NCBI GenBank assembly: GCA_964650975.1
Contig: CAZYWA010000130.1
Coordinates: 1-16,832, forward strand
Reading direction: 5' to 3'
DNA from: CAZYWA01 sp964650975 [NCBI: uncultured bacterium]
Lineage (GTDB): Bacteria > JADJOY01
Length of the DNA: 16,832 nt
Position 1 is the stretch's first letter. Every line of letters starts with the position of its first letter. The translations under genes were made by a program, and so were the position numbers. The notes below the pieces were generated by a model that did not search any database, was not told where the DNA came from, and was given only the letters and a program-made list of their open reading frames with translations. Shown in pieces: positions 1 through 9,092 of this stretch.

Positions 1-1400
1 ACACCGCGGCGAGCTTCACCACCAACACCAACTGGCAGTCGTACGGCGGCGAGTCGACGATGAGCTACCTGACCCAGATGACCGGGCTCGCGTGGCACAA
101 CTTCACGTCGGCCGCGGCCGGCATCGGCGTGGCGCTCGCCGTCGCGCGCGGGCTCACGCGCAGGCCCGGGCCCGAAGGCCCCAAGACCCTCGGCAACTTC
201 TGGGTCGACCTGATCCGCTCGATCCTCTACGTGCTGTTACCCGTCAGCGTGATCCTGGCACTGGTGCTGGTCTCCCAGGGCGTGATCCAGAACTTCGCCG
301 GATACCCGGAGATCGCGACGCTCGAGGGCGCGAAGCAGACGATCGCGATGGGGCCGATCGCCTCGCAGGAGGTCATCAAGGAGCTGGGCACCAACGGCGG
401 CGGCTTCCTGAACGCGAACTCGGCGCACCCGTTCGAGAATCCCACTCCGTTCACGAACTTCGTCGAGATGTTCCTGATCTTCGCGATCTCGGCGGGCCTC
501 ACCTACACCTACGGGCGCATGGCGAAAGACCCCAAGCAAGGCTGGGCGCTGTTCGCCGCGATGGCCGCGCTCTACCTGTGCGGAGTCACGACCGCGTACT
601 GGGCGGAAGCCCACCCGAACCCGGCGCTGCACGATCTGGCGATCAACCAGGCCGCCGGAAACATGGAGGGGAAGGAGGCGCGCTTCGGCGTCGCCAACTC
701 GGCCCTGTGGGCCACCGTCACCACCGACACCTCGTGCGGCGCCGTGAACTCGATGCACGACAGCTTCAACCCGCTGGGCGGGCTGGTGCCGCTCTTCAAC
801 ATCCAGCTGAGCGAGGTGGTGTTCGGCGGAGTGGGGTCCGGTCTCTACGGAATGCTGGTCTACGTGCTGCTCGCGGTGTTCATCGCCGGACTGATGGTGG
901 GGAGAACGCCCGAATACCTGGGCAAGAAGATCGAATCGCGGGAGATGAAGCTGGCGATGCTCTACGTGCTGATCTTCCCGCTCGCGGCGCTGGGCTTCAC
1001 CGCGTGGGCCGCGATCGCGCCGTATGGCGTCTCGTCCCTCAACAACAACGGACCGCATGGCTTGAGCGAGATCCTCTACGCGTTCTCGGAGGCACTCGGC
1101 AACAACGGCTCGGCCTTCGCGGGCCTCAACGCCAACACGGACTTCTACAACACCACGATCGGGCTCGCGGTCCTCATCGGACGCTTCTGGATGATCGTGC
1201 CCGTGCTCGCCATCGCGGGCTCGATGGTCGGCAAGAAGACCGTCCCCGCCGGACCGGGAACGTTCCCCACCAACGGCGGGACGTTCGTGATGCTGCTGGT
1301 GAGCGTGGTCGTGATCGTCGGCGCGCTCACGTTCTTCCCGGCGCTCTGTCTCGGTCCGATCGTGGAGCACTTCCTCGCGCTGAATGGAAAGGTGCTGTGA
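1..1400 (+). CDS. kdpA: Potassium-transporting ATPase subunit A (KdpA), 5' end outside the window
   Basis: KdpA is the K+-selective channel-like subunit of the inner-membrane KdpFABC pump. The frame is open from base 3, so the start lies upstream. About 465 residues are visible against about 557 in E. coli KdpA, so roughly 90 N-terminal residues are missing. The pore-loop segments of the family are visible: [13 protein letters not shown] at the left edge, [39 protein letters not shown] and the [11 protein letters not shown] region, each next to hydrophobic membrane helices. An ATG at 60 is an internal methionine (MSYLTQM), because the family sequence continues upstream of it. The stop is one base before the kdpB start, so the two genes are tightly coupled. 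KdpF, if present, would be outside the window. Confidence 0.97.
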   Translation, partial: TAASFTTNTNWQSYGGESTMSYLTQMTGLAWHNFTSAAAGIGVALAVARGLTRRPGPEGPKTLGNFWVDLIRSILYVLLPVSVILALVLVSQGVIQNFAGYPEIATLEGAKQTIAMGPIASQEVIKELGTNGGGFLNANSAHPFENPTPFTNFVEMFLIFAISAGLTYTYGRMAKDPKQGWALFAAMAALYLCGVTTAYWAEAHPNPALHDLAINQAAGNMEGKEARFGVANSALWATVTTDTSCGAVNSMHDSFNPLGGLVPLFNIQLSEVVFGGVGSGLYGMLVYVLLAVFIAGLMVGRTPEYLGKKIESREMKLAMLYVLIFPLAALGFTAWAAIAPYGVSSLNNNGPHGLSEILYAFSEALGNNGSAFAGLNANTDFYNTTIGLAVLIGRFWMIVPVLAIAGSMVGKKTVPAGPGTFPTNGGTFVMLLVSVVVIVGALTFFPALCLGPIVEHFLALNGKVL

Positions 1401-1401
1401 C

Positions 1402-3453
1402 ATGAGCCGCCAAGAGAAGACATCCAAATCGCTCTTCGATCCCGCGATCGTCAAGCAAGCGCTGGTCGACAGCTTCACCAAGCTCGATCCACGGCTGCTC
1501 GCCAAGAACCCCGTGATGTTCGTGGTGGGCGTGGGGGCGCTCTTGACCGCGGTGGTGTGGATCCGCGACCTGGCCGCGCCGGCCTCGACCGCCGCGCCGC
1601 GGTGGTTCACCGGCTCCGTGTGCGTGTGGCTGTGGTTCACGGTGCTGTTCGCGAACTTCGCGGAAGCGGTGGCCGAGGGCCGCGGCAAGGCGCAAGCGCA
1701 GACGCTGCGCCGCATGCGCAAGGAAACCACCGCGCGCCGGCGGGTCGGAAAGGGCGAGGAAACGGTGCCGGCGTCGCAGCTCCGGAAGGGCGACGTGGTC
1801 ATCGTCGACGCCGGCGAGCTCATCCCCGGCGACGGCGAGGTGATCGAAGGCATCGCCTCGGTCGACGAGTCGGCGATCACCGGCGAATCGGCTCCGGTCA
1901 TCCGCGAGAGCGGCGGCGATCGCTCGTCGGTCACCGGCGGCACCAAGGTGCTCTCCGACCGGATCGTGGTTCGGGTGGGCGCCAATCCGGGCGAGAGCTT
2001 CCTCGACCGCATGATCACGCTGGTCGAGGGCGCCGCGCGCCAGAAGACGCCCAACGAGATCGCGCTTCACATCTTGCTGGTCGGTCTCACGCTGGTGTTC
2101 CTGTTCGCGTGCGTGACGCTGGTGCCGCTCGCGCTCTACTCGAACATCACGCTCTCCGCCACGGTCATCGTGGCACTCCTCGTGTGTCTGATCCCGACCA
2201 CCATCGGTGGGCTGGTCTCGGCCATCGGCATCGCCGGCATGGACCGGCTGCTGCAGAAGAACGTGCTGGCCATGAGCGGCCGCGCCGTGGAAGCGGCCGG
2301 CGACGTGGACACGCTGCTGCTCGACAAGACCGGCACCATCACCCTCGGCAACCGCATGGCCCACGAGCTACTCCCGGTGTCGGGGGTCCGCACCGAGGAC
2401 CTCGCCGACGCCTCGCAGCTCGCGAGCCTCGCCGACGAGACGCCCGAGGGCCGCTCGATCGTGATCCTGGTCAAGGAGAAGTTCGCGATCCGCGCTCGCA
2501 ACATCGAAGGCCTCGGCGCGCATTTCATCCCGTTCACCGCGCAGACCCGCATGAGCGGCTGCGACCTCGAGGGACGCGCGATCCGGAAAGGCGCCGTCGA
2601 CGCCGTGGCTCAGTGGGTCGAGGCGCAGGGCGGCACGGTGCCGAAAGAGCTGCGCGACGTCGCCGACCGGATCGGCTCCTCGGGCGGGACACCGCTCGCG
2701 GTCGCCGACGGCAAGCAGATCCTCGGCGTGATCCACCTCAAGGACGTGGTGAAGGAAGGCATCAAGGAGCGCTTCGCGCGCTTCCGTGCCATGGGCATCC
2801 GCACCGTGATGATCACCGGCGACAACCCGCGCACCGCGGGCGCCATCGCGGCCGAGGCCGGCGTCGACGATTTCCTCGCCGAGGCCACGCCCGAGATGAA
2901 GATGCACTTCATCAAGGAGGAGCAGGCCAAGGGCAAGCTGGTCGCGATGACCGGCGACGGCACCAACGACGCGCCGGCGCTCGCGCAGGCCGACGTGGGC
3001 GTGGCCATGAACACGGGCACGCAAGCCGCCAAAGAAGCGGGGAACATGGTGGATCTCGACTCGAACCCCACCAAGCTGCTCGAGGTGGTCGAGGTCGGGA
3101 AGCAATTGCTCATGACCCGCGGCACGCTCACCACGTTCTCGATCGCCAACGACGTGGCCAAGTACTTCGCGATCCTCCCCGCGATCTTCATGGGTGTGTT
3201 CCCGGAGATCGCGCCGCTCAACGTCATGCATCTCGCGTCGCCGATGAGCGCCATCCTGTCGGCGGTCATCTTCAACGCGGTCATCATCATCCTGCTGATC
3301 CCGCTGGCGCTGCGCGGCGTGACGTACCGGCCCATCGGAGCGGCGGCACTGCTCAGGCGCTCGCTCCTGATCTACGGCGTGGGGGGAGTGGTGGCGCCGT
3401 TCGTCGGCATCAAGATCGTCGACGTGGCGCTGAGCCTCGTCGGCCTGACCTGA
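1402..3453 (+). CDS. kdpB: Potassium-transporting P-type ATPase subunit B (KdpB)
   Basis: KdpB is the catalytic P-type ATPase subunit, which couples ATP hydrolysis to K+ uptake through KdpA. It has 683 residues (E. coli 682). P-type signatures are complete: the actuator TGES with Ser near residue 163, the phosphorylation motif DKTGT with Asp about 308, the nucleotide-binding [11 protein letters not shown], and the hinge GDGTNDAP near residue 519. It ends with the conserved [12 protein letters not shown] membrane region. The Ser of TGES matches E. coli Ser162, known as the inhibitory phosphorylation site, so that control could be conserved (inference). The frame is open back to an ATG at 1384, but the ATG at 1402 gives the family N-terminus ([16 protein letters not shown]) and has a purine-rich GGAAAGG upstream inside the end of kdpA. 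Confidence 0.98.
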   Translation: MSRQEKTSKSLFDPAIVKQALVDSFTKLDPRLLAKNPVMFVVGVGALLTAVVWIRDLAAPASTAAPRWFTGSVCVWLWFTVLFANFAEAVAEGRGKAQAQTLRRMRKETTARRRVGKGEETVPASQLRKGDVVIVDAGELIPGDGEVIEGIASVDESAITGESAPVIRESGGDRSSVTGGTKVLSDRIVVRVGANPGESFLDRMITLVEGAARQKTPNEIALHILLVGLTLVFLFACVTLVPLALYSNITLSATVIVALLVCLIPTTIGGLVSAIGIAGMDRLLQKNVLAMSGRAVEAAGDVDTLLLDKTGTITLGNRMAHELLPVSGVRTEDLADASQLASLADETPEGRSIVILVKEKFAIRARNIEGLGAHFIPFTAQTRMSGCDLEGRAIRKGAVDAVAQWVEAQGGTVPKELRDVADRIGSSGGTPLAVADGKQILGVIHLKDVVKEGIKERFARFRAMGIRTVMITGDNPRTAGAIAAEAGVDDFLAEATPEMKMHFIKEEQAKGKLVAMTGDGTNDAPALAQADVGVAMNTGTQAAKEAGNMVDLDSNPTKLLEVVEVGKQLLMTRGTLTTFSIANDVAKYFAILPAIFMGVFPEIAPLNVMHLASPMSAILSAVIFNAVIIILLIPLALRGVTYRPIGAAALLRRSLLIYGVGGVVAPFVGIKIVDVALSLVGLT

Positions 3454-3471
3454 TCGAAGGAGAAGACGCAC

Positions 3472-4143
3472 ATGAAACGCGAACCCATCACCGCGAACAT
3501 TCCCGCGATCGCAGCGCACGTGGACGCCAGGCGTGAGCTGATCGTCGCCGCGCGCGCGACCGTGGTCACGCTGATCCTCACCGGCCTCGTCTACCCGCTT
3601 GCCGTCACGGGCCTCGCTCAAGGCCTCTTTCACGACAAGGCCAACGGCAGCCTGGCGCGCGACGCCACCGGTCAGGTCGTGGGTTCGAGCCTGATCGGCC
3701 AGGGCTTCAAGAATCCGGCCTACCTGGCATCGCGCCCCTCGGCGGCCGGCAACGACGGCTGGGACGCGACCAGCTCGTCGGGCTCGAACCTGGGACCGAC
3801 GTCCCAGAAGCTCCGCGACCGCGTGGCGGGCGACATCGAGCGCCTGCAAGGCGAGAACCCGGACGCGACCGGGGCCATTCCCGCGGAGCTCGTGACCACG
3901 TCCGGGAGCGGCCTCGACCCGCATCTCTCGCCCGAGGCCGCGCTGTGGCAGGTGCCGCGCATCGCGAAGGCGCGGGGATTGGCCGTGGAGCGCGTCGAAG
4001 CGGTCGTTCGCGCACACGTGCGGGGACGCGACCTGGGCTTCCTGGGCGAGCCGACCGTGAACGTGCTACTCGTGAACCTGGCGCTCGACCGGACGTTCGG
4101 CGCGCCGTCCACCGCGAGCCCGCCGAGCGCCTCCCCGGAATGA
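3472..4143 (+). CDS. kdpC: Potassium-transporting ATPase subunit C (KdpC)
   Basis: KdpC is the single-span accessory subunit of KdpFABC, which stabilises the complex and raises ATP affinity. It has 223 residues, longer than the about 190 of E. coli. One membrane helix is seen at about residues 29-53, followed by the family block ANGSL...GSSLIGQGF, the [22 protein letters not shown] segment, and the C-terminal [24 protein letters not shown] and [11 protein letters not shown] motifs. The extra length is a 25-residue N-terminal lead before the helix and a Ser/Pro-rich tail. The start has a clear AAGGAG (3457-3462) nine bases upstream. The gene starts 18 bases after kdpB and its stop overlaps the kdpD start (ATGA at 4140-4143), implying translational coupling. 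Confidence 0.97.
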   Translation: MKREPITANIPAIAAHVDARRELIVAARATVVTLILTGLVYPLAVTGLAQGLFHDKANGSLARDATGQVVGSSLIGQGFKNPAYLASRPSAAGNDGWDATSSSGSNLGPTSQKLRDRVAGDIERLQGENPDATGAIPAELVTTSGSGLDPHLSPEAALWQVPRIAKARGLAVERVEAVVRAHVRGRDLGFLGEPTVNVLLVNLALDRTFGAPSTASPPSASPE

Positions 4144-5294
4144 CGCCGGAACGCAAGCGACCCGAGGATTTCCTCGAGCTGGTCGAGCGCGCCAAGCGCG
4201 GCCGGCTCAAGGTCTATCTGGGGTTCGCGGCGGGAGTCGGCAAGACCTTCCGGATGCTCGAGGAGGCGCACGCGCTCGAGAAGCGCGGCGTCGACGTGGT
4301 GATCGGGCTCGTCGAGACCCACGGCCGCGCCGAGACCGCGGCGTTGATCGACGGACTCGAATGCGTGCCGCGGCGGCGCATCGAGTATCGCGAGGTGATC
4401 ATCGAGGAGATGGACCTCGACGCGATCCTCGCCCGCCAGCCGCAGGTGGCGGTCGTCGACGAGGTCGCGCACACCAACGTGCCCGGCAGCAAGCACCTGC
4501 GGCGTCACCAGGACATCGAGGTGCTGCTCGACGCCGGCATCAACGTGATCTGCGCCTTCAACGTGCAGCATCTCGAGTCGCTGAACGATCTCGTGGAGCG
4601 CGCCACCGGCGTCAACATCCACGAGACCGTGCCGGACACCTTCCTCAAGCTCGCCGACCAGGTCGTGACCGTGGACCTCGCGGTCGAGGACCTGCTCGAG
4701 CGGCTGCGCGCCGGGAAGATCTACGCCGGCGACAAGATCGAGTGGGCGCTCGCCCACTTCTTCAAGGACTCGAACCTCACGACGCTGCGCGAGCTGGTGC
4801 TGCGCGAGGTCGCCGAGAGCGTCGAACGCAGCGTACCGGCGGCGCCGGGCGGGAACGGGCAAGCGGGTCCGCGGGTGGGAGCGCAGCGGGTGATGGTGTG
4901 CATCGCGTCGTCGTCGCCGCGCGCCCGCGAGCTGTTGCGGCGCGGCTCGCGCATGGCCGGCCGGCTCAACTCCGACTGGTACATGGTTTACGTGCAGACG
5001 CCCGACGAGGACCCGCTCTCGATCGACGCCACGGCGCAGCGCCACCTCCACGACGCGATCTCGCTGGCACGCGAGCTGGGGGCCGAGGTGGTGCGCCTCA
5101 AGGGCCACGATCCGGCCACCGTGCTGCTCGACTTCGCGAGAACCCACAACGTCAGCGACATCGTGCTGGGGCGGCCGTCGACGAGCTGGCTCGACCGGCT
5201 GCGGCGGCGCGACGTGGTGCGGCGCATGCTCGAGGAAGCCCAGGGCTTCGATCTGCACATCGTCTCGTCGCAAGAACTCGACGCAAGCCGATGA
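4140..5294 (+). CDS. kdpD: Short KdpD: sensor domain plus universal stress protein domain, no kinase
   Basis: The 384 residues match only the cytoplasmic N-terminal part of KdpD, the K+ sensor of the Kdp system. Residues about 20-230 are the KdpD domain, with Walker-A-like GFAAGVGKT (28-36), GLVETHGR (56-63), [17 protein letters not shown] (103-119) and [10 protein letters not shown] (141-150). Residues about 249-377 are a universal-stress-protein fold with GHDPA and IVLGRPSTS (341-349) as the likely nucleotide or c-di-AMP-binding face. The four-helix DUF4118 membrane part and the HisKA/HATPase domains of full-length KdpD (about 890 residues in E. coli) are absent, and the frame ends at a normal stop. 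Short KdpD proteins are known elsewhere, for example in cyanobacteria. The start overlaps the kdpC stop, and the kinase gene follows after 7 bases. The product is probably a soluble module acting with that kinase (inference). Confidence 0.93.
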   Translation: MTPERKRPEDFLELVERAKRGRLKVYLGFAAGVGKTFRMLEEAHALEKRGVDVVIGLVETHGRAETAALIDGLECVPRRRIEYREVIIEEMDLDAILARQPQVAVVDEVAHTNVPGSKHLRRHQDIEVLLDAGINVICAFNVQHLESLNDLVERATGVNIHETVPDTFLKLADQVVTVDLAVEDLLERLRAGKIYAGDKIEWALAHFFKDSNLTTLRELVLREVAESVERSVPAAPGGNGQAGPRVGAQRVMVCIASSSPRARELLRRGSRMAGRLNSDWYMVYVQTPDEDPLSIDATAQRHLHDAISLARELGAEVVRLKGHDPATVLLDFARTHNVSDIVLGRPSTSWLDRLRRRDVVRRMLEEAQGFDLHIVSSQELDASR

Positions 5295-5301
5295 GCTCGC
5301 G

Positions 5302-7131
5302 ATGACTCTACGCAGCAAGCTGCTCCTGGCCCAGATACCGCTCGGTCTGGCCCTCGCCGTGGTGGGAGTGCTCTCCGTCTACACGGTCACCAACCTGAGC
5401 CAGAGCTCGCAGGCGATCCTCAAGGACAACTACCGCAGCGTGCTCGCCGCGCAGCGCATGAAGGAGTCGATCGAGCGTCTTGACAGCGCCGCGCTGTTCG
5501 TGGTCGCGGGCCAGCGCGACAAGGCGCTCGACCAGGCGCACGCCAACCGCCCGCGCTTCGAGAGCGAGCTCGCGGTGGAGGAGAAGAACATCACCGAGAG
5601 CGGCGAGGCCGATCTGGCGCGCCGGCTGCGCGAGGCCTGGGAGCACTACGCCGCGGCGTTCGACCGGTTCCTCGCGGCGCCCGCCGGCGCCGCTCTCGCG
5701 TCGACCTATTTCGCGGAGATGGAGCCTGGCTTTCTCGAGGTGAAGCGCAAGGCCGACGCGATCCTCGACGTGAACCAGGACGCCATGCTGCGGAAGAGCG
5801 ATCAGGCGCTGGCCGCGGCCTCGCGGATGAACCAGCTCATGAGCGCGGTGTCGATCGCGGCGCTGGTCGCGGGCTTCGCCGCGTCGACCACGCTCACCAG
5901 CCGCCTGCTGCGTCCGCTCGACGATCTGACCAACGCCGCGCGCCGGCTCGGCGAGGGCGACACCGAGGTACGCGCCGCGCTCAAGACCAACGACGAGATC
6001 GGCGAGCTGGGACGCGAGTTCAACGAGATGGCCGAGCGCGTCGCGCAGTACCGCCAGAGCACCCTCGGCGAGCTGCTGCAGGCGCAGGAAACCTCGCAAG
6101 CAGCGATCGACAGCATCCCCGACGCCGTCATGGTCTTCGATTCCAACCGCAACGTGTCGAGCTTGAACGCCGCCGCCGAGAAGCTGCTCGACGCCTGGCA
6201 GGTCCCCGCCGGCGAGAGCCCGCTGGTGCGGGCCGAGCCCGCGGTGCGCAGCGCCATCGAGCGGATCGTCGACCACGTGCTCTCGGGCCGCGGCCCGTTC
6301 CTGCCGCGCGGCTTCGAGGAGGCGGTGCGCACTCCTGCGAGCGGTGGCGATCTCTACTTCCTGCCGCGCGCCACGCCGCTCTACGGCGGCGCAGGCGTGG
6401 TCGGCGTCACGGTGATCCTCCAGGACGTGACCCGGCTGCGTCGCTTCGACGAGCTCAAGAACGACGTGGTCGCCACCGTCGCCCACGAGTTCCGCACGCC
6501 GCTCACGTCGCTGCGCATGGCGATCCACCTGTGCCTGGAGGGTCGCGCCGGTCCGCTCACACCCAAGCAGGGCGAGCTCCTCTACGCGGGCCGCGACGAC
6601 TGCGAGCGCCTGCAGCACATGGTCGACGACCTCCTCGATCTGGCGCGGCTGCAATCCGGGAAGGCCGATCTCGCAATCGAGCCGCTCCAGGTCGCGACGC
6701 TTCTCCAGGATTCCCGCGAGAACCATCTAGCCGACGCTCGGCACGCCGGAATCGACATCGACACCGACCTGGTCATCGACCTTCCCGACGTGCAGGCCGA
6801 TCGAGAGCGCGTGGCACTGGTGCTCTCGAATCTGATCGCCAACGCCATCCGTCACAGTCCGAGCGGCGGACAGGTCAGCCTGGGCGCCTCCGCCGAGGAC
6901 GATGCCGTGCGCTTCGAGGTCCGCGACTCGGGCCCGGGCGTGCCCCCGGAGCTCCGCGAGCGGATCTTCGATCGCTTCTTCCGCGCCCCCGGTGAACCTC
7001 CCGGCGGCTCGGGCCTCGGCCTCTCCATCGCCAAGGAAATCGTCGAAGCCCACGGCGGCCAGATCGGCGTGACCGGCGATCCGGGCCGGGGCGCCACGTT
7101 CTGGTTCACGCTCCCGACGTCCCGCACCTGA
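5302..7131 (+). CDS. Membrane histidine kinase (HAMP-PAS-HisKA-HATPase), likely kinase half of a split KdpD system
   Basis: The product is a 609-residue inner-membrane sensor kinase. Order of parts: TM1 about 7-29; an extracytoplasmic segment of about 150 residues, mostly helical and charged; TM2 about 179-198; a HAMP domain about 199-252 ending in NDEIGELGREFNEMAERV; a PAS-like domain from about 262 (IDSIPDAVMVFDSNRNV); a HisKA domain with AHEFRTPLTS, phospho-acceptor His about 395; an HATPase domain with the N box around Asn 514 (SNLIANAIRHS), DSGPGVP and GGSGLGLSIAKEIV. All catalytic boxes look intact. It begins 7 bases after kdpD, so it is in the kdp operon. Unlike the kinase part of normal KdpD, it has a large external sensor region. 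No receiver domain or kdpE gene follows. The partner regulator is unknown; the sigma-54 regulator at 9093-10490 is the nearest candidate. Confidence 0.93.
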   Translation: MTLRSKLLLAQIPLGLALAVVGVLSVYTVTNLSQSSQAILKDNYRSVLAAQRMKESIERLDSAALFVVAGQRDKALDQAHANRPRFESELAVEEKNITESGEADLARRLREAWEHYAAAFDRFLAAPAGAALASTYFAEMEPGFLEVKRKADAILDVNQDAMLRKSDQALAAASRMNQLMSAVSIAALVAGFAASTTLTSRLLRPLDDLTNAARRLGEGDTEVRAALKTNDEIGELGREFNEMAERVAQYRQSTLGELLQAQETSQAAIDSIPDAVMVFDSNRNVSSLNAAAEKLLDAWQVPAGESPLVRAEPAVRSAIERIVDHVLSGRGPFLPRGFEEAVRTPASGGDLYFLPRATPLYGGAGVVGVTVILQDVTRLRRFDELKNDVVATVAHEFRTPLTSLRMAIHLCLEGRAGPLTPKQGELLYAGRDDCERLQHMVDDLLDLARLQSGKADLAIEPLQVATLLQDSRENHLADARHAGIDIDTDLVIDLPDVQADRERVALVLSNLIANAIRHSPSGGQVSLGASAEDDAVRFEVRDSGPGVPPELRERIFDRFFRAPGEPPGGSGLGLSIAKEIVEAHGGQIGVTGDPGRGATFWFTLPTSRT

Positions 7132-7161
7132 TCTTTCGGAGGGCTGTTCCAGCACCCCGCC

Positions 7162-7185
7162 CCGCAAAAAGCGCGGCTTTTGCGG
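7162..7185 (+). terminator. Possible terminator hairpin at the end of the kdp operon
   Basis: CCGCAAAA (7162-7169) pairs with TTTTGCGG (7178-7185), with a further GC/GC pairing inside, 30 bases after the kinase stop codon. No T-tract follows, so it may instead be an mRNA 3'-end stabiliser or work with a termination factor. Confidence 0.45.
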
Positions 7186-7255
7186 ATCCCAAGCCCCGAG
7201 TCGGCTCGCTACGCTCGCCGGGCGCCTCTCGGCGCCGGCACGAGATCCGGGCGAG

Positions 7256-7302
7256 CAGTCGGTTCGGGGAGGACGGCGGGTGGAAGGGACCCGAACCGAC
7301 TG
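7256..7302. repeat. Perfect 13-bp inverted repeat with 21-base spacer
   Basis: CAGTCGGTTCGGG (7256-7268) and CCCGAACCGACTG (7290-7302) are exact reverse complements. In RNA this would be a strong stem with a G-rich loop. It lies between the kdp-operon end and the repeat element. It could be a second transcription end signal or part of a mobile-element remnant; nothing decides between these. Confidence 0.75.
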
Positions 7303-7323
7303 ACAGGGGGATTTCTCACACGC

Positions 7324-7563
7324 CCTCAGAAAGTGTGGACAACATCGGATCCTTGCCCGGAGCGCTTTCTCCGAAGCGATCTCCTGCTGTTTGGAGGGAC
7401 GCGGTCCCTCGCGTCCGCAGCGTCTGAACCAAGATGGACGTCTGCGGCTGCGAGGGACCGCAGCCCTCCCACGACCAGGCGCAGACGCTCGACCGGTTTC
7501 CTGCCACGCATGCCGCTGATCCAAGCGGCTGAATTTCTTTCGTCCACACCCTCTCAGAGGGTT
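7324..7563 (+). repeat. Dispersed structured repeat, copy 1
   Basis: Bases 7333-7463 (131 bp) match the reverse complement of 16163-16292. Within this, 7389-7463 and 16237-16163 agree at 73 of 75 positions, differing only at 7427 and 7441. The left part is looser but shares GTGTGGAC and TTGCCCGGAGCGC. The 75-bp core is self-complementary: its left arm (from 7393) resembles the reverse complement of its right arm (to about 7468), and each arm holds a smaller palindrome (GAGGGACGCGGTCCCTC; GAGGGACCGCAGCCCTC), so a branched, cloverleaf-like fold is possible. Copy 1 is also bounded by partly complementary ends, CCCTCAGAAAGTGTGGAC on the left (7323-7340) and GTCCACACCCTCTCAGAGGG on the right (7542-7561). 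No protein is encoded. It may be a REP/BIME-like sequence or a non-autonomous mobile element. Confidence 0.8.
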
Positions 7564-7731
7564 CTCAACAACAGCGAGACCGTGGGCGAATGCGGTATCG
7601 ATGGCACGGACATCCGCTTGGACGCGGGGGCGGAACGTGAGCCGCTGGCGCGGATGCGTGGATCGTACCGCCGCGCTCCGGAGCCCGCACCAGGGCCGGT
7701 CGCTGCGGCGCGACGGCGCTACGCTTGGCTC

Positions 7732-8979
7732 ATGAACCGCCCCTCTCGCATTCGTCTCGCCGGGGCGCTCTTCGGGCGCGAGGCGGTGCTCGGCGTGCTG
7801 CGCCACAAGCTGCGCAGTGGGCTCGCCACCGTCGGCATCGGGATCGGGATCGCGGCGGTGGTGCTGGTGGTGGCGGTGGGGCGCGCGGGCACCGAGCGCG
7901 CCGAGGCCGAGCTCGCGAAGCTCGGCGACAACCTGGTGTGGATCGAGGCGGGCTCGCGGAACGTCGCGGGGCTGCGCACCGGCGCCCATGGCACCACGTC
8001 GCTCACGCTCGACGACCACGACGCGGTGCTGCGCGAGGTGCCGCTGCTCAAGAGCTGCTCGCCGCAGATCGACGGCACGGTGCTGGCGATCCGCGCCGAG
8101 CAGAACTGGACCACGCGCTATCGCGGCGAGACTCCCGAGTACCTCGTGATCAAGAAGTGGGACCTGGCCGACGGCGCGCCTTTCACCCACGACGACGTGG
8201 AGCAATCGGCGAGCAAGGTGCTGCTCGGCGAGACGGTGCGCACCCAGCTCTTCGGCGCCGCGCGCGCCGTGGGCGAGGTGGTGCGGATCCAGGGCCAGCT
8301 CTATCAAGTGGCCGGGGTGCTCGCGGCCAAAGGCCAATCGGCCGACGGGCGCGATCAGGACGACTGGATCCTGCTGCCTTACACCACCGCCCAGAAGAAG
8401 ATCCGCGGCAAGGGTGTGCTGTGGCTCGACGACATCCTGTGCTCCGCGGTCACACCGCAAGCGGTGGTTCCCGCGATCGACCGGGTCACGGCGCTGTTGC
8501 GCGAGCGCCATCACATCGGTTCCGGCGACGAGGACGACTTCAACATCCGCCGCCCCGACGAGATCCTGAAAGCGCAGGTCGAGGCGAGCGACGCGCTGGC
8601 GCGGCTCCTGGTGAGCGTCGCGTCGGTGTCGCTCTTGGTGGGCGGCATCGGCATCATGAACGTGATGCTCGCCTCGGTGGTGCAGCGCACCCGCGAGATC
8701 GGCGTGCGGCTCGCGGTCGGCGCCACGTCGACCGCCGTGCAGCTCCAGTTCCTCGGCGAGGCGGTGGTGCTGAGCCTGCTGGGCGGCGCGCTCGGCCTGG
8801 CACTGAGCCTGGCGGGTGCGTCGAGCTTCGAGCAGGCGCTGGGCTGGCCGATCGCGCTGTCGCCGAGCGCCATCGCGCTCGCCGGCGCGGCGTCGGCAAG
8901 CGTCGGGGTGGTGTTCGGCTTCTATCCCGCGTGGCGCGCGTCACGCCTCGACCCGATCGAAGCCCTGCGGCATGAGTAG
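7732..8979 (+). CDS. MacB-like ABC transporter permease (FtsX family)
   Basis: The product is a 415-residue inner-membrane permease of the MacB/FtsX type. TM1 is at about residues 31-50 in an N-terminal segment typical of the family (LGVLRHKLRSGLATVGIGIGI). A large periplasmic core follows (about 51-285). The C-terminal FtsX domain carries three further helices and the hallmark GGIGIMNVMLASVVQRTREI, IGVRLAVGA and YPAWRASRLDPIEALRHE. Such permeases work with a separate or fused ATPase, and often a membrane-fusion protein, in lipoprotein, peptide or drug export, or in mechanotransmission. No ATPase or fusion-protein gene is adjacent, so partner and substrate are unknown. The ATG at 7732 gives the usual family N-terminus. 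No Shine-Dalgarno is visible, and a TACGCT lies 6 bases upstream of it, so the transcript could be nearly leaderless (weak inference). It converges on the sigma-54 regulator gene. Confidence 0.9.
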   Translation: MNRPSRIRLAGALFGREAVLGVLRHKLRSGLATVGIGIGIAAVVLVVAVGRAGTERAEAELAKLGDNLVWIEAGSRNVAGLRTGAHGTTSLTLDDHDAVLREVPLLKSCSPQIDGTVLAIRAEQNWTTRYRGETPEYLVIKKWDLADGAPFTHDDVEQSASKVLLGETVRTQLFGAARAVGEVVRIQGQLYQVAGVLAAKGQSADGRDQDDWILLPYTTAQKKIRGKGVLWLDDILCSAVTPQAVVPAIDRVTALLRERHHIGSGDEDDFNIRRPDEILKAQVEASDALARLLVSVASVSLLVGGIGIMNVMLASVVQRTREIGVRLAVGATSTAVQLQFLGEAVVLSLLGGALGLALSLAGASSFEQALGWPIALSPSAIALAGAASASVGVVFGFYPAWRASRLDPIEALRHE

Positions 8980-9031
8980 CACGAGGTCCGATCCGCCGCG
9001 CGAGCGCACAGCTTTGTACGTAACAGCCAGC

Positions 9032-9085
9032 GCCGCGAAAGCGGCACGCCGCAGGCGCGCCGGGCTGGGGGCCTGAAAAGCCCCC
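9032..9085. terminator. Hairpins between convergent genes, possible bidirectional terminator
   Basis: Two stems lie in the 113-base gap between the convergent permease and regulator genes. GCCGC-GAAA-GCGGC (9032-9045) has a GNRA-type loop. GGGGGC (9067-9072) pairs with GCCCCC (9080-9085) around a 7-base loop. The second is only 7 bases from the regulator stop on the - strand. No T-runs follow on either strand, so intrinsic termination is uncertain. Confidence 0.5.
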
Positions 9086-9092
9086 GGGAAAC

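Larger units (their letters stand above)
7132..7731. other. 600-base gene-free region with hairpins and a dispersed repeat
   Basis: No gene is supported between the kinase stop and the permease start. The permease frame stays open upstream to 7180, but that stretch runs through the repeat element and has no protein-like character. The region holds, in order, a terminator-like hairpin (7162-7185), a GGCGCC-TCTC-GGCGCC stem (7221-7236), a 13-bp perfect inverted repeat (7256-7302) and the structured repeat (about 7324-7563). The repeat region includes a small stem GCCGCT/AGCGGC at 7512-7529. In 7564-7731 I see no repeat or strong Shine-Dalgarno sequence; this part must carry any promoter of the permease. 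Confidence 0.7.

Noticed and set aside
237-2054. 605-codon open frame on the - strand opposite kdpA/kdpB
   Set aside because: It lies antisense to two certain genes with strong G/C third-position bias, which opens antisense frames. Its product is low-complexity Arg/His/Asp-rich in the second half and matches no family I know.
7324-7563. CRISPR array or tRNA-like cloverleaf
   Set aside because: There are no regularly spaced repeats and spacers, and no tRNA features such as a GTTCGAATC-type T loop or anticodon arm. The branched fold comes from simple nested palindromes.
7180-7731. 184-codon N-terminal extension of the permease
   Set aside because: It passes through the repeat element and has no resemblance to the family. 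The ATG at 7732 gives the expected FtsX-family start.
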